Shown here piece by piece: positions 54,236 through 62,356 of a DNA stretch of 64,000 nt. Made by a program: the position numbers and the translations under genes. The notes below the pieces were generated by a model. It did no database searches. It was given only the letters and a program-made list of their open reading frames with translations, and was not told the DNA's origin. Numbering within the stretch: position 1 is the stretch's first letter; each line of letters opens with the position of its first letter. Origin of the DNA: Acidimicrobiia bacterium (GTDB lineage Bacteria > Actinomycetota > Acidimicrobiia > Acidimicrobiales > Aldehydirespiratoraceae); the NCBI GenBank assembly GCA_022819505.1, contig JAJEHD010000018.1, forward strand, positions 691,663 to 755,662. Direction: 5' to 3'.

Positions 54236-55702
54236 ATGTTCGAGACGCTCACCGATCGCTTCGAGGCCGCCTTCACAAAGCTGCGCGGCCGGGGCAGGCT
54301 CTCCGCCGACGACGTTGACGAGACCCTCACCGAGATCCGGGTCGCGCTGCTCGAAGCCGACGTCAACCTCGACGTGGTCACCAACCTCACTGCCCGCATT
54401 CGCGAACGGGCTGTGGGCGAGGAGCTGTCGCGGGCCCTAAACCCCGCCCAGCAAGTGGTCAAGATCGTGTTGTCGGAGCTCACCGCCAGCCTCGGAGGCG
54501 AGCGGCTGGCCCTCACCTACGCATCCAAGCCGCCCACGGTCGTGTTGCTGGCCGGCCTTCAGGGGACGGGCAAGACCACCAACGCGGCCAAGCTGGCCCA
54601 GTGGTTCCTCCGCCAGGGCCGCAGCCCGCTGCTGGTGGGGGCCGACCTTCAGCGCCCCGCCGCCGTCGAGCAGCTCCGCACCCTCGGCGGGCGCGCCGGC
54701 GTACCCGTGTTCAGCCACTCCCGCAGCCCGGTCAAGGCCGCGTCGGCCTCGCTGGCCGAGGCCACCCGCACAGGGCGCGACGTGGTGATCGTCGACACCG
54801 CCGGCCGGCTGGCCATCGACGACGAGATGATGGACCAGGTCCGGCGCATCTCCAAGGCGGTGAAGCCCCACTACACGTTCCTGGTGGTGGACGCCACGGT
54901 CGGCCAGGACGCGGTCAGCTCGGCCCGGGCGTTCCACGACTCGCTGGCCCTCGACGGGGTGATCCTCACCAAGCTCGACGGCGACGCCCGCGGCGGCGCG
55001 GCGCTGTCGGTGAAGGAGGTGGTGGGCCGGCCCATCGCCTTCGCCTCGGTCGGGGAGAAGCTGGAGGACTTCGAGCCGTTCCATCCCGACCGTCTCGCCA
55101 GCCGCATCCTGGGGATGGGCGACGTGGAGACGCTGATCGACAAGGCCGAGTCCGCGTTCGAGGCCGAGGAGGCCGAGCAGACCGCGACCCGGCTCCTCGA
55201 AGGCACCTTCACCCTCGATGACTTCCTGTCGACCATGCAGCAGGTGCTCGGCATGGGCAACCTGCGAAGCCTCATCGGCATGATGCCGGGCGTGCCCCGC
55301 GAGCTGCGCTCCGCCGACATCGACGAGGGTCGTATCGGCCGCATCACCGGCATGATCCATTCCATGACGCCGGCGGAGCGGGCCGACCCCGACATCATCG
55401 ACGCCTCCCGCCGGCAGCGCATCGCGGCCGGTTCCGGCTGCCGGCCCGCCGATGTGAAGTCCCTGATAGACCAGTTCAAGCAGATGCGGTCCATGATGAA
55501 GGGACTCGGGGGACTCGGCCCCAAGCGGTCCTCCGCGGGGTCGAGAGCCCGACCGGCCAAGCAGCCGGGGCGATCCAAACAGAAGGCGGGAGCCCAGCGG
55601 CGGGGCGGGGGCCGGACCACGCCCAAGGGCCCGAAGCCGGTCTCCAAGGCACCCCTGGCCCTCCCAGGGTTGGAAAAGGGTGACTGGCCCGGGTTCAATT
55701 GA
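54236..55702 (+). CDS. ffh: Signal recognition particle protein Ffh
   Basis: The 488-residue GTPase has the NG domain (LLAGLQGTGKTTNAAKLAQW, VGADLQRPAAVEQL, VIVDTAGRLAIDD, TKLDGDARGGAALS, SVGEKLEDFEPFHPDR) and the Met-rich M domain (FTLDDFLSTMQQVLGMGNL). A basic tail of about 60 residues with RSKQKAGAQRRGGG follows the M domain. It binds the signal sequences of nascent membrane proteins with 4.5S RNA, whose gene was not found here. Confidence 0.96.
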   Translation: MFETLTDRFEAAFTKLRGRGRLSADDVDETLTEIRVALLEADVNLDVVTNLTARIRERAVGEELSRALNPAQQVVKIVLSELTASLGGERLALTYASKPPTVVLLAGLQGTGKTTNAAKLAQWFLRQGRSPLLVGADLQRPAAVEQLRTLGGRAGVPVFSHSRSPVKAASASLAEATRTGRDVVIVDTAGRLAIDDEMMDQVRRISKAVKPHYTFLVVDATVGQDAVSSARAFHDSLALDGVILTKLDGDARGGAALSVKEVVGRPIAFASVGEKLEDFEPFHPDRLASRILGMGDVETLIDKAESAFEAEEAEQTATRLLEGTFTLDDFLSTMQQVLGMGNLRSLIGMMPGVPRELRSADIDEGRIGRITGMIHSMTPAERADPDIIDASRRQRIAAGSGCRPADVKSLIDQFKQMRSMMKGLGGLGPKRSSAGSRARPAKQPGRSKQKAGAQRRGGGRTTPKGPKPVSKAPLALPGLEKGDWPGFN

Positions 55703-55740
55703 CCCTTCGATTAGTCGCCTAGCAGATCAGAGGACTCACA

Positions 55741-56058
55741 TTGGCCGTCAAGTTGCGCCTGATGCGGATGGGAAAGAAGAAGCAGCCCACCTACCGCGTC
55801 GTTGCCGCCGACTCTCGCGCGCCCCGCAATGGGCGTTTCATCGAGATCATCGGGATCTACGAGCCCCGCCAGGACCCCTCCGTGGTGCGGATCGACAATG
55901 AACGGGCACTGCACTGGCTGCGCCACGGTGCCCAGCCCTCCGAGAGGGTGGAGAAGCTGCTGAAGATCAGCGGTGCCTGGGACGACTTCCGCGGCACCGC
56001 GGGTCCCGGCGCCACCGATCCGCCCGCCGCAGCAGGTGCCGGGGAGAGCGACTCGTGA
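55741..56058 (+). CDS. rpsP: 30S ribosomal protein S16
   Basis: The 105-residue protein starts with TTG (AVKLRLMRMGKKKQPTYRVV) and has the conserved SRAPRNGRFIEIIGIYEPRQDP and QPSERVEKLLK. It has an acidic, Ala/Gly/Pro-rich tail after residue 82. The stop overlaps the GTG of khpA by 4 bases. Confidence 0.95.
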   Translation: MAVKLRLMRMGKKKQPTYRVVAADSRAPRNGRFIEIIGIYEPRQDPSVVRIDNERALHWLRHGAQPSERVEKLLKISGAWDDFRGTAGPGATDPPAAAGAGESDS

Positions 56059-56309
56059 CCGACCTGGCGCCAACAGCGGAGGCGATGTGCCGCTACGTGG
56101 TGACCAGCATCGTCGACGACACCGATGCGGTGCAGGTCACCGCATCGCCGGCGGGCTCCGGCGCAGTGCGCCTCGACGTGCGCGTCGCTCAGGGCGAGAT
56201 GGGCCGCGTGATCGGCAAGCGAGGCCGGGTCGCGCACGCCATCCGCACGCTCGTGAGGGCGGCCGGATCGCGCGACGATGTGGACATCGAGGTCGAGTTC
56301 GTCGACTGA
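56055..56309 (+). CDS. khpA: KH-domain RNA-binding protein
   Basis: The 84-residue protein has one KH domain with the GxxG loop MGRVIGKRGRVAHAIRTLV. It sits between rpsP and rimM, as KhpA (YlqC) does across Gram-positive bacteria. KhpA binds structured RNA and works with KhpB/Jag in cell-wall growth control. It starts at GTG 56055. Confidence 0.93.
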   Translation: MTDLAPTAEAMCRYVVTSIVDDTDAVQVTASPAGSGAVRLDVRVAQGEMGRVIGKRGRVAHAIRTLVRAAGSRDDVDIEVEFVD

Positions 56310-56808
56310 GCGACCCAGCGCTGCTGGGGCTCGGCCCGGGTCCCTGCTCGAGATCGGCCGCGTCGGGCGGCCCCATGGCACCGCCGGCGAGGTGACGGTG
56401 ACGCTGGTGTCGAACCGCCCAGAGCGGCTGGCGCCCGGATCGGAGCTGCACACCGAGGCGGGGACGCTGCGGGTGGTCGCGGCCCGACCTCACCAGCATC
56501 GGCATCTGGTGACCTTCGAGGGGGTCGATGACCGCGGCAAGGCCGAGACGCTGCGGGGCCTCGTGCTTCGGGCTGAGCCCATCGACGATCCCGAGGAGAC
56601 CTGGGTCCATGACCTGATCGGGGCCCGGGTTGTGGATCAGCACGGCGTCGACCGCGGTCCTGTGACCAGCGTGGTGGCCAACCCGGCCGGGGATCTGCTG
56701 GAACTGGCCGACGGAGCCCTGGTGCCGCTGCGCTTCGCGGTGACATCGGTGCGATGCGAGCGCATCGACGTGGACGTGCCCGACGGCCTGTTCGACGTCG
56801 CGCCATGA
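56278..56808 (+). CDS. rimM: 16S rRNA-processing protein RimM
   Basis: The 176-residue frame has the RimM core EIGRVGRPHGTAGEVTV, LRVVAARPHQHRHLVTFEGVD, and the PRC-barrel with WVHDLIGARVVDQHG and GALVPLRFAVTSV. It helps mature the 3' domain of 16S rRNA with S19. The only ordinary start is ATG 56278, which overlaps khpA by 32 bases and adds about 22 residues; CTG 56344 directly before the core is an alternative. The stop overlaps the trmD ATG as ATGA. Confidence 0.88.
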   Translation: MWTSRSSSSTERPSAAGARPGSLLEIGRVGRPHGTAGEVTVTLVSNRPERLAPGSELHTEAGTLRVVAARPHQHRHLVTFEGVDDRGKAETLRGLVLRAEPIDDPEETWVHDLIGARVVDQHGVDRGPVTSVVANPAGDLLELADGALVPLRFAVTSVRCERIDVDVPDGLFDVAP

Positions 56809-57542
56809 GCTTCCGCATCGACATCTTCACGATCTTCCCCGAGCTGGTCGAGACCATGGCGTCGGCTTCGGTCATCGGGCGCGGCCGCACTGCCGGCACT
56901 CTCGACGTGAGGGTCCACGACCTGCGGATGGCCGCCACCGACCGTCATCGCAGCGTCGACGACGCCCCCTTCGGCGGGGGAGCGGGCATGGTGATGATGC
57001 CCCAGCCGCTGTTCGACGCGGTGGAGGCGGTGGATCCGCCGAGACCGTTGTTCTACCTGTCGCCCGCGGGCAGGCGCTTCGACCAGGCCATGGCGTCCGA
57101 GCTGGCGTCGGGGACCGGCTTCGCGATGCTGTGCGGGCGCTACGAGGGCGTCGACGAGCGGGTCTGCGAGCATCTCGTTGACGATGAGCTGTCGGTGGGG
57201 GACTTCGTGCTGGCCGGGGGTGAGGCCGCTGCCCTAGTGGTGCTGGAGGCCGTGGGACGGTGCGTGCCCGGCGTGCTGTCCAACGAGGCCTCCGCGGTCG
57301 AGGAGTCCTTCAGCGGTGGGCTGCTGGAGTACCCCCAGTACACCCGGCCGGCCGAGTTCCGGGGGTGGTCGGTGCCCGAGGTGCTGCTGTCGGGCGACCA
57401 CGGACGGGTAGCCCGCTGGCGGCGGGCCCAGTCGCTGGCGCGCACCATCGAGCGCCGCCCCGACCTGATCGAGGCCCGCGGCGGGCTCAGCGACGAGGAG
57501 CGGGAACTGCTCGATGCCCACGGTCTGGAGGCCGAGCGGTAG
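56805..57542 (+). CDS. trmD: tRNA (guanine37-N1)-methyltransferase
   Basis: The 245-residue SPOUT enzyme has FRIDIFTIFPELVETM, HDLRMAATDRHRSVDDAPFGGGAGMVM, AMLCGRYEGVDERV and VGDFVLAGGEAAALVVLEAVGR, the knot that binds SAM. It methylates G37 next to the anticodon and prevents frameshifts. ATG 56805 overlaps the rimM stop. Confidence 0.96.
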   Translation: MSFRIDIFTIFPELVETMASASVIGRGRTAGTLDVRVHDLRMAATDRHRSVDDAPFGGGAGMVMMPQPLFDAVEAVDPPRPLFYLSPAGRRFDQAMASELASGTGFAMLCGRYEGVDERVCEHLVDDELSVGDFVLAGGEAAALVVLEAVGRCVPGVLSNEASAVEESFSGGLLEYPQYTRPAEFRGWSVPEVLLSGDHGRVARWRRAQSLARTIERRPDLIEARGGLSDEERELLDAHGLEAER

Positions 57543-57610
57543 GGAGCCGGGAGCAGCACCCGTAGACTCGGCCGGCCCGACCGCGCTGACCGAGGTGAGC
57601 GGAGGCTGCC

Positions 57611-57958
57611 ATGAACCCCACCGATCTTGTCGACGAGCAGAGCCTCCGCGACGACATTCCCGAGTTCCAGCCGGGTGACACGGTCCGCGTCCATGTGCGG
57701 GTGGTCGAGGGCAACCGGGCCCGGACCCAGGTCTTCGAGGGCGTGGTCATACGGCGCCAGGGCAGCGGGGTGCGCGAGACCTTCACGGTGCGCAAGGTGA
57801 GCTTCGGCGTGGGCGTCGAGCGCACCTTCCCGGTGCACACGCCGGTCATCGACCGCATCGAGCGGGTGACCCAGGGCGACGTGCGCCGGGCGAAGCTGTA
57901 CTACCTGCGCGATCGCGTCGGCAAGGCGGCCAAGGTCAAGGAAAAGCGCTATCGCTGA
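57611..57958 (+). CDS. rplS: 50S ribosomal protein L19
   Basis: The 115-residue protein has [42 protein letters not shown] and the end [26 protein letters not shown] lies 6 bases before ATG 57611. Its last codons overlap the likely start of yraN and contain the AAGGA that may drive that gene. Confidence 0.96.
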   Translation: MNPTDLVDEQSLRDDIPEFQPGDTVRVHVRVVEGNRARTQVFEGVVIRRQGSGVRETFTVRKVSFGVGVERTFPVHTPVIDRIERVTQGDVRRAKLYYLRDRVGKAAKVKEKRYR

Positions 57959-58337
57959 CCCGGCGGCCGAACCGCCGGATCCGGCGCACCGATCCCCGGA
58001 TCGCTCCAGGCAGGCCCGAGGAGCCTGGGGCGAGCGCAGGGCTGCCCGCTGGTACACCGAGGCCGGCTACGAGATCCTCGACCAGAACTGGCGGGTGCGG
58101 GGCGGCGAGCTGGACCTGGTCCTGTGGCGGGACGGCGAGATCGTGTTCTGCGAGGTCAAGGCGCGTCGCTCCGAACGCTACGGCTCGGCCGCCGAGGCGG
58201 TCGACTGGCGCAAGCAGCGCCGCATCCGGTCACTGGCGGCCCAATGGCTGGAGGCCAGCGGCCGCCGGGGCCGGGTCCGTTTCGACGTGGCCACCGTCAC
58301 CGGCGTCGAGGTCAACGTGATAGAGGGCGCCTTCTAG
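57951..58337 (+). CDS. yraN: YraN/UPF0102 family nuclease-like protein, unusual start
   Basis: The frame encodes the whole UPF0102 core: [56 protein letters not shown] and FDVATVTG, a restriction-enzyme-like fold. It follows rplS/trmD as in other actinobacteria. The first ATG/GTG/TTG in frame is GTG 58095, which would cut off half the core, and an in-frame stop lies at 57867. AUC at 57951, with AAGGA 8 bases before it and overlapping the rplS stop, would give 128 residues, the usual length. A nearby base error is the alternative explanation. The stop shares CTAG with the next gene. Confidence 0.72.
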   Translation: MADPAAEPPDPAHRSPDRSRQARGAWGERRAARWYTEAGYEILDQNWRVRGGELDLVLWRDGEIVFCEVKARRSERYGSAAEAVDWRKQRRIRSLAAQWLEASGRRGRVRFDVATVTGVEVNVIEGAF

Positions 58338-58531
58338 CGGCTGGTGCGCCTGTCCCAGCATCCCCGGTGCCAGTGGCGGCGCAGGTCGGGCGCCTCGGTC
58401 GGCACCACGACGTAGTGGCCCGTCCGGGCCGGGATGGTCCGGTTGCAGTTAGGGCAGATGTAGTCCTTGGCGGCCTGGTAGGACTGGATGAAGCGGACCT
58501 CCACCTCGCCGAGGCGCTCAGGATCGTCCAC
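58334..58531 (-). CDS. Small zinc-ribbon-like protein
   Basis: The 65-residue protein has CPNCNRTI near residue 26 and a WHRGCW near the C-terminus: a C-x2-C plus H/C set that could bind one zinc. It starts with GTG 58531, 4 bases after the small membrane gene stops on the same strand. I do not recognise a function. It is a likely nucleic-acid or protein-binding ribbon. Confidence 0.72.
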   Translation of the reverse strand: MDDPERLGEVEVRFIQSYQAAKDYICPNCNRTIPARTGHYVVVPTEAPDLRRHWHRGCWDRRTSR

Positions 58532-58535
58532 CGCG

Positions 58536-58646
58536 TCAGCCCATCAGGGCCCACACCACCAGCGCCACCGCCACCAGCAGTCCCGCAGCGACGAAGACGA
58601 GGTCTGCGGGCCGGCGCCGGTGGGGTCGGGTGGGGTCGAATCCCAT
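58536..58646 (-). CDS. Tiny single-pass membrane protein
   Basis: The 36-residue protein has a basic N-terminus (MGFDPTRPHRRRPAD) followed by one membrane helix (LVFVAAGLLVAVALVVWAL). ATG 58646 is used since the frame upstream is Arg-rich and unlike a protein. It precedes the zinc-ribbon gene by 4 bases, suggesting one transcript. No function is recognised. Confidence 0.6.
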   Translation of the reverse strand: MGFDPTRPHRRRPADLVFVAAGLLVAVALVVWALMG

Positions 58647-58692
58647 GGCCCAAGTATCGTGGACCGGCGCCCCGCCCGCACCAAACCGCGCC

Positions 58693-59061
58693 ATGCTCCG
58701 CTGCCGCCGCCTGCCCCGCCTGCTCCTGCTGATCGCCGCGGTCGCCTCCATCTCCGCAGCCGGGGCCTGCGCGGCCGATGACGTGCCGGAGGTGCCCGTC
58801 GCCGCCGACGGCTCGGTCGACCCGGTGCTCGTGGACGGACGCCGGGTCTACATCGACCGATGCGCCAACTGCCACGGCAACGACGGCGGCGGGGGGCGGG
58901 GCACGAAGCTGTCGGACGGTCTGATGATCAGGCGCTACCCCGGCATCGACGAACAGGTCCAGGTCATCGCCGACGGGGTGCGAGCCATGCCCGCCTTCGA
59001 CGAGGTGCTGGACATAGCACAGATTGTAGCCGTAGCCAGATATACACGAGAAGTGCTATAG
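58693..59061 (+). CDS. Secreted c-type cytochrome (lipoprotein)
   Basis: The 122-residue protein has a signal peptide (basic MLRCRRLPR, hydrophobic LLLLIAAVASISAA) with a lipobox-like AAGAC, and one heme site CANCHGND at about residue 60. Met in GVRAMPAF can be the sixth ligand. It is a small class I cytochrome c for electron transfer at the membrane surface. Two in-frame ATGs upstream lie before the signal. The last 15 codons (IAQIVAVARYTREVL) use AT-rich, rare codons such as ATA, AGA and CTA, unlike the rest. Confidence 0.85.
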   Translation: MLRCRRLPRLLLLIAAVASISAAGACAADDVPEVPVAADGSVDPVLVDGRRVYIDRCANCHGNDGGGGRGTKLSDGLMIRRYPGIDEQVQVIADGVRAMPAFDEVLDIAQIVAVARYTREVL

Positions 59062-59131
59062 TCCTATTTCTGTCGCCTTGAGGGCGGCATGGGCTAGCCG
59101 CCGGCCAGCAGACTCAAGAGTCGATAGACGA

Positions 59132-59160
59132 CGGCCTCCGATCACCATCGCAGGAGGCCG
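59132..59160 (+). promoter_or_regulatory. Hairpin that can mask the yifB ribosome-binding site
   Basis: CGGCCTCC at 59132-59139 and GGAGGCCG at 59153-59160 are perfect inverse copies with a 13-base loop. The right arm holds the AGGAGG Shine-Dalgarno of yifB, whose ATG is at 59163. Folding would block translation start. Another small hairpin (GACTC/GAGTC, 59111-59122) lies just before. No ligand domain is recognised. Confidence 0.55.
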
Positions 59161-59162
59161 CC

Positions 59163-60675
59163 ATGCTCGCCACCGTCCGATCCGCCACCCTCGTCGGCGT
59201 ATGGGGCCAACCCGTGTCGGTGGAGGTCCACGCCGCCGACGGGCTGCCCGGATTCACCATCGTCGGCCTGCCCGACGCCTCGTGCCGTGAGGCCCGTGAC
59301 CGGGGTCCGGGCCGCCATCGTTTCCAGCAAGCTCAAGTGGCCGCCGAAGCGCATCACCGTCAACCTGGCCCCGAGCGATGTGCCCAAGTCGGGCGCCGGT
59401 CTGGATCTGGCCGTGGCCGTGGGCGTGCTCGTCGCCGACGGGCAGCTCGAAGCGGCGTCGATCGCCGATCTCGGCGTGCTCGGGCAGCTGGGCCTCGACG
59501 GGTCGGTGCGGCCCGTGCCGGGGGCGCTGCCCCTGGTCGACGCCATGGACAACTCGTCGATCGTGGTAGCCGCCCGCGACAGCGCCGTGGCCGAGCTGGT
59601 GGCTCCCGAGCGGGTCCGGCCGGTCAACCACCTCAAGGAGGTGTTCGGGGCGCTGGCCGGCACGGAGCCCTGGCCCGTTCCGCCGGTGTTTCGAAGCTCG
59701 CCCTGCGCCGATCCAGAGCCCGACCTCTCCGACATCGCCGGTCAGCCGCTGGCCAGGTGGGCGCTGGAGGTGGCGGCGGCCGGCGGCCACCACCTGCTGC
59801 TCGTCGGGCCTCCGGGGGCGGGCAAGACCATGCTGGCTCGCCGGCTCGTGGGGGTGCTGCCGGACCTCTCGCCCGAGGAGTCCCTTGAAGTCACCCGGGT
59901 CCATTCCGCGGCCGGGCTGGCTCTCCCCGACGGCCTGGTGACGCGCCCGCCGTTCCGCGCCCCGCACCACTCGTCGTCGATGGCGGCGATCGTCGGCGGG
60001 GGCACGGCCAGGGCCAGGCCCGGCGAGGTGAGCGCGGCCACCGGTGGCGTCCTGTTCCTGGATGAGCTGGGCGAGTTCGCGCCCTCGGTGCTGGACGCCC
60101 TGCGCCAGCCGCTGGAGGAGGGCATGATCCGGGTGGCCCGCTCCCAGGGCATGGTCGAGCACCCGGCCCGGTTCCTGCTGGTGGCCGCCATGAACCCCTG
60201 CCCGTGCGGAGCGGGCGGCACGGTCGGCTGCCGGTGCGCGCCCGGGGCGCTGGCCCGCTACCAGCGCCGCCTCTCGGGTCCCTTCGTGGATCGGCTCGAC
60301 CTCGTGGTCCGGGTGGACCGCCCCGATCCGGCCGACCTGCTGGACACCGCTCCGAGCACACCCAGCGCCGAGGTCGCCGAGCGGGTGGCGCAGGTGCGCA
60401 GGCGGGCCCAGGAGCGGGGCGTCAACTGCAACAGCGAGCTGACCGGCGCCGACCTGGACCTGCACGGCCCGCTCGACCGTGCCGCCACCGAGGTGCTGCG
60501 GGCCGCACTGGCCGAGGGCCGCCTCAGCGCCAGGGGCCTGCGCCGGGTCCGCACCGTGGCCCGCACGATCCGGGACCTGGACGACGGCGGCGATGAGCTG
60601 CGGTCCGCCGATGTGCTGGCCGCGCTCTCGCTGCGGATGAGGCTCGACGGAGCGGGAGGCCTGGTCCATGGATGA
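59163..60675 (+). pseudogene. YifB/ComM-family Mg-chelatase-like AAA+ ATPase, frameshifted
   Basis: The first 47 codons read normally (VRSATLVGVWGQPVSVEV, IVGLPDASCREARDR). At a run of four G (59302-59305) the frame shifts, and the next frame continues VRAAIVSSKLKWPPKRITVN, LLLVGPPGAGKTMLARRL (Walker A), FLDELGEF (Walker B) and the C-terminal chelatase domain. Removing one G gives 503 residues, the usual length. YifB/ComM is a hexameric helicase for branch migration in transformation. The break may be a homopolymer sequencing error or a true loss. Confidence 0.85.
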
Positions 60676-61789
60676 CACGACCCCTACGCCGGCCGAGCGG
60701 GGCGTGCACGCCGCTGCGCTGGCCACCCTGCCGCGGGCGACCCCGAGCAGGCTCGAACGGCTGATCCTCAAGCGGGACCCGGCCAAGGTCTGGGAGAAGG
60801 TGAAGCGGGGTGAGATGGCCAAGTGGGTGGCCGGCGAGGATCTTCACGATCTCTGGCGGGACCATGCCTGCGGCACGGACCTCGACGAACTGGGAGGCCG
60901 CCTCGAAGCGCTCGACGCCTGGGTGACGACGCGGGCGAGCATCCGGCATCCGAGTGCGCTCATTCACGACATCGATCCGGCGCCGGTCCTGTTCCGCCGG
61001 GGGCGGGCGCCCGACCCGACCGCGCCTGCGGTGGCCATCGTGGGCACCCGCCGGTGTACCCCGACAGGACGCTCGGTGGCGATGGAACTGGGCTCGGGCC
61101 TGGCTGCTGCTGGTGTCACCGTGGTCTCGGGTCTCGCCCTGGGAATAGACGGAGCCGCCCACCGGGGCGCCCTGGCCGCCGACGGCGCGCCGGTGGTCGG
61201 GGTGGTGGGCAGCGGACTCGACGTCGTCTACCCGAGAGGCAACCGCGATCTGTGGGACACGGTGGCGGAGGCCGGGACTCTGCTGAGCGAGGCGCCGCTT
61301 GGCGCCGAGCCCGAGGGTTGGCGCTTCCCGGCCCGCAACCGGCTGCTGGCCGCGCTGGCCGACGTGGTCGTGGTGGTGGAGTCGAAACGGGCGGGAGGCT
61401 CCATGCACACTGTGGAGGAGGCCATACGGCGCGAGGTCACGGTCATGGCCGTGCCCGGATCGGTGCGAAACCCGGCCGCGGCCGGAACCAACCTGCTACT
61501 CAGTGAGGGCTGCGCCCCGGCCTGCTCCACCGAGGACGTGCTAGTCGCCTTGGGCCTGGCCACCGCAGGGGCGGCCCGTCGCACCGCGGCACGAGACCGC
61601 CGGATCGACTTCGACAGCCTCGACTCTCTCCAGCAGCGCCTGCTGGAACTCCTCGATGACGGTCCGGTGAGCCTCGACGTGCTGGTGCTCCGGGCCGGGG
61701 CTTCTGCGCCCGATGTGCTGGTAGCCGCCGAGGGTCTGGAGCACCTCGGTCTGCTCGCCCGCGACGGCGCCCGGGTCCTGCGAGCCTGA
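60668..61789 (+). CDS. dprA: DNA-processing protein DprA
   Basis: The 373-residue protein has an N-terminal helical part, the Rossmann DprA core VAIVGTRRCTPTGRSVA, VVSGLALGIDGAAHRGAL, VVGVVGSGLDVVYPRGN and LLAALADVVVVVESKRAGGSMHTVEEA, and a winged-helix end. DprA loads RecA on incoming single-stranded DNA during transformation. ATG 60668 overlaps yifB by 8 bases. Its TGA overlaps the next gene's ATG as TGATG. Confidence 0.93.
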   Translation: MDDTTPTPAERGVHAAALATLPRATPSRLERLILKRDPAKVWEKVKRGEMAKWVAGEDLHDLWRDHACGTDLDELGGRLEALDAWVTTRASIRHPSALIHDIDPAPVLFRRGRAPDPTAPAVAIVGTRRCTPTGRSVAMELGSGLAAAGVTVVSGLALGIDGAAHRGALAADGAPVVGVVGSGLDVVYPRGNRDLWDTVAEAGTLLSEAPLGAEPEGWRFPARNRLLAALADVVVVVESKRAGGSMHTVEEAIRREVTVMAVPGSVRNPAAAGTNLLLSEGCAPACSTEDVLVALGLATAGAARRTAARDRRIDFDSLDSLQQRLLELLDDGPVSLDVLVLRAGASAPDVLVAAEGLEHLGLLARDGARVLRA

Positions 61790-62085
61790 TGGCACCCGCT
61801 CGCTCGTCTCCGTCATCGAACGGTCGTGGTCCGGCACAGTTGACGTACACGTCGCATGCTCTGGATGTCATGGAGCGGCGAGGCATCCGCCCCGAATGGG
61901 TAGAGCGAGCGGTGGCCGCGCCGGAGCGGCGGGTCCGTGACCCCTACGATCGGTCCCTGGAGCGGTTCTTCCGCAGGATCACCGAGAGTGATGGTAAGGT
62001 ACTGAGGGTGGTGGTGAACACCGAATCAGATCCTTGGCGCGTCGTGAGCACGTTCTTCGATAGCGCTATGCGAGGTGGTCTATGA
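61789..62085 (+). CDS. DUF4258 protein, toxin-like member of a TA pair
   Basis: The 98-residue protein has the DUF4258 core TSHALDVMERRGIRPEWVERAV, with the His-Ala motif, YDRSLERFFRRI and VLRVVVNTESDPWRVVSTFFD. It resembles the short RelE-like toxins encoded with DUF2283 partners. ATG 61789 shares a base with the dprA stop, and its own stop overlaps the next gene as ATGA. The codons are less GC-rich than in neighbours, fitting transfer. Confidence 0.8.
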   Translation: MAPARSSPSSNGRGPAQLTYTSHALDVMERRGIRPEWVERAVAAPERRVRDPYDRSLERFFRRITESDGKVLRVVVNTESDPWRVVSTFFDSAMRGGL

Positions 62086-62282
62086 AACTTCAAGTCGACA
62101 AGCAGGCCGATGCGCTCCGCTTCCGCCTCGACGACTCCGCAATCTTCAAGTCCAGAGAGGTAGCCCCTGGCGTCGTGCTGGACTACAACCAGGACGACCA
62201 GGTTGTCGGGGTAGAGATGCTGAGTCTGTCCACCCGATCGCCGAACTTGGACCTTTCAGCTCTGCAGTTCGAGGCTGATTAG
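62082..62282 (+). CDS. DUF2283 protein, antitoxin-like member of a TA pair
   Basis: The 66-residue protein is a compact DUF2283 domain: DKQADALRFRLDDSAI, a turn with SREVAPGVVLDYNQDDQVVG, and VEMLSLSTRS. DUF2283 proteins often follow DUF4258 genes, so this is probably the antitoxin or partner. ATG 62082 overlaps the DUF4258 stop by 4 bases. Toxin and antitoxin roles are inferred from the pair, not shown. Confidence 0.82.
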   Translation: MKLQVDKQADALRFRLDDSAIFKSREVAPGVVLDYNQDDQVVGVEMLSLSTRSPNLDLSALQFEAD

Positions 62283-62356
62283 GCATCCACACGCAGGACG
62301 TCGCCTGCCGGGTGCGGTCGAACCGGCTGAATCCTGGGGACAACTACACTCGGGCT

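Noticed and set aside
58095..58337. yraN as an 80-residue protein starting at GTG 58095
   Set aside because: It would remove half of the conserved nuclease-like core that is encoded in the same frame upstream.
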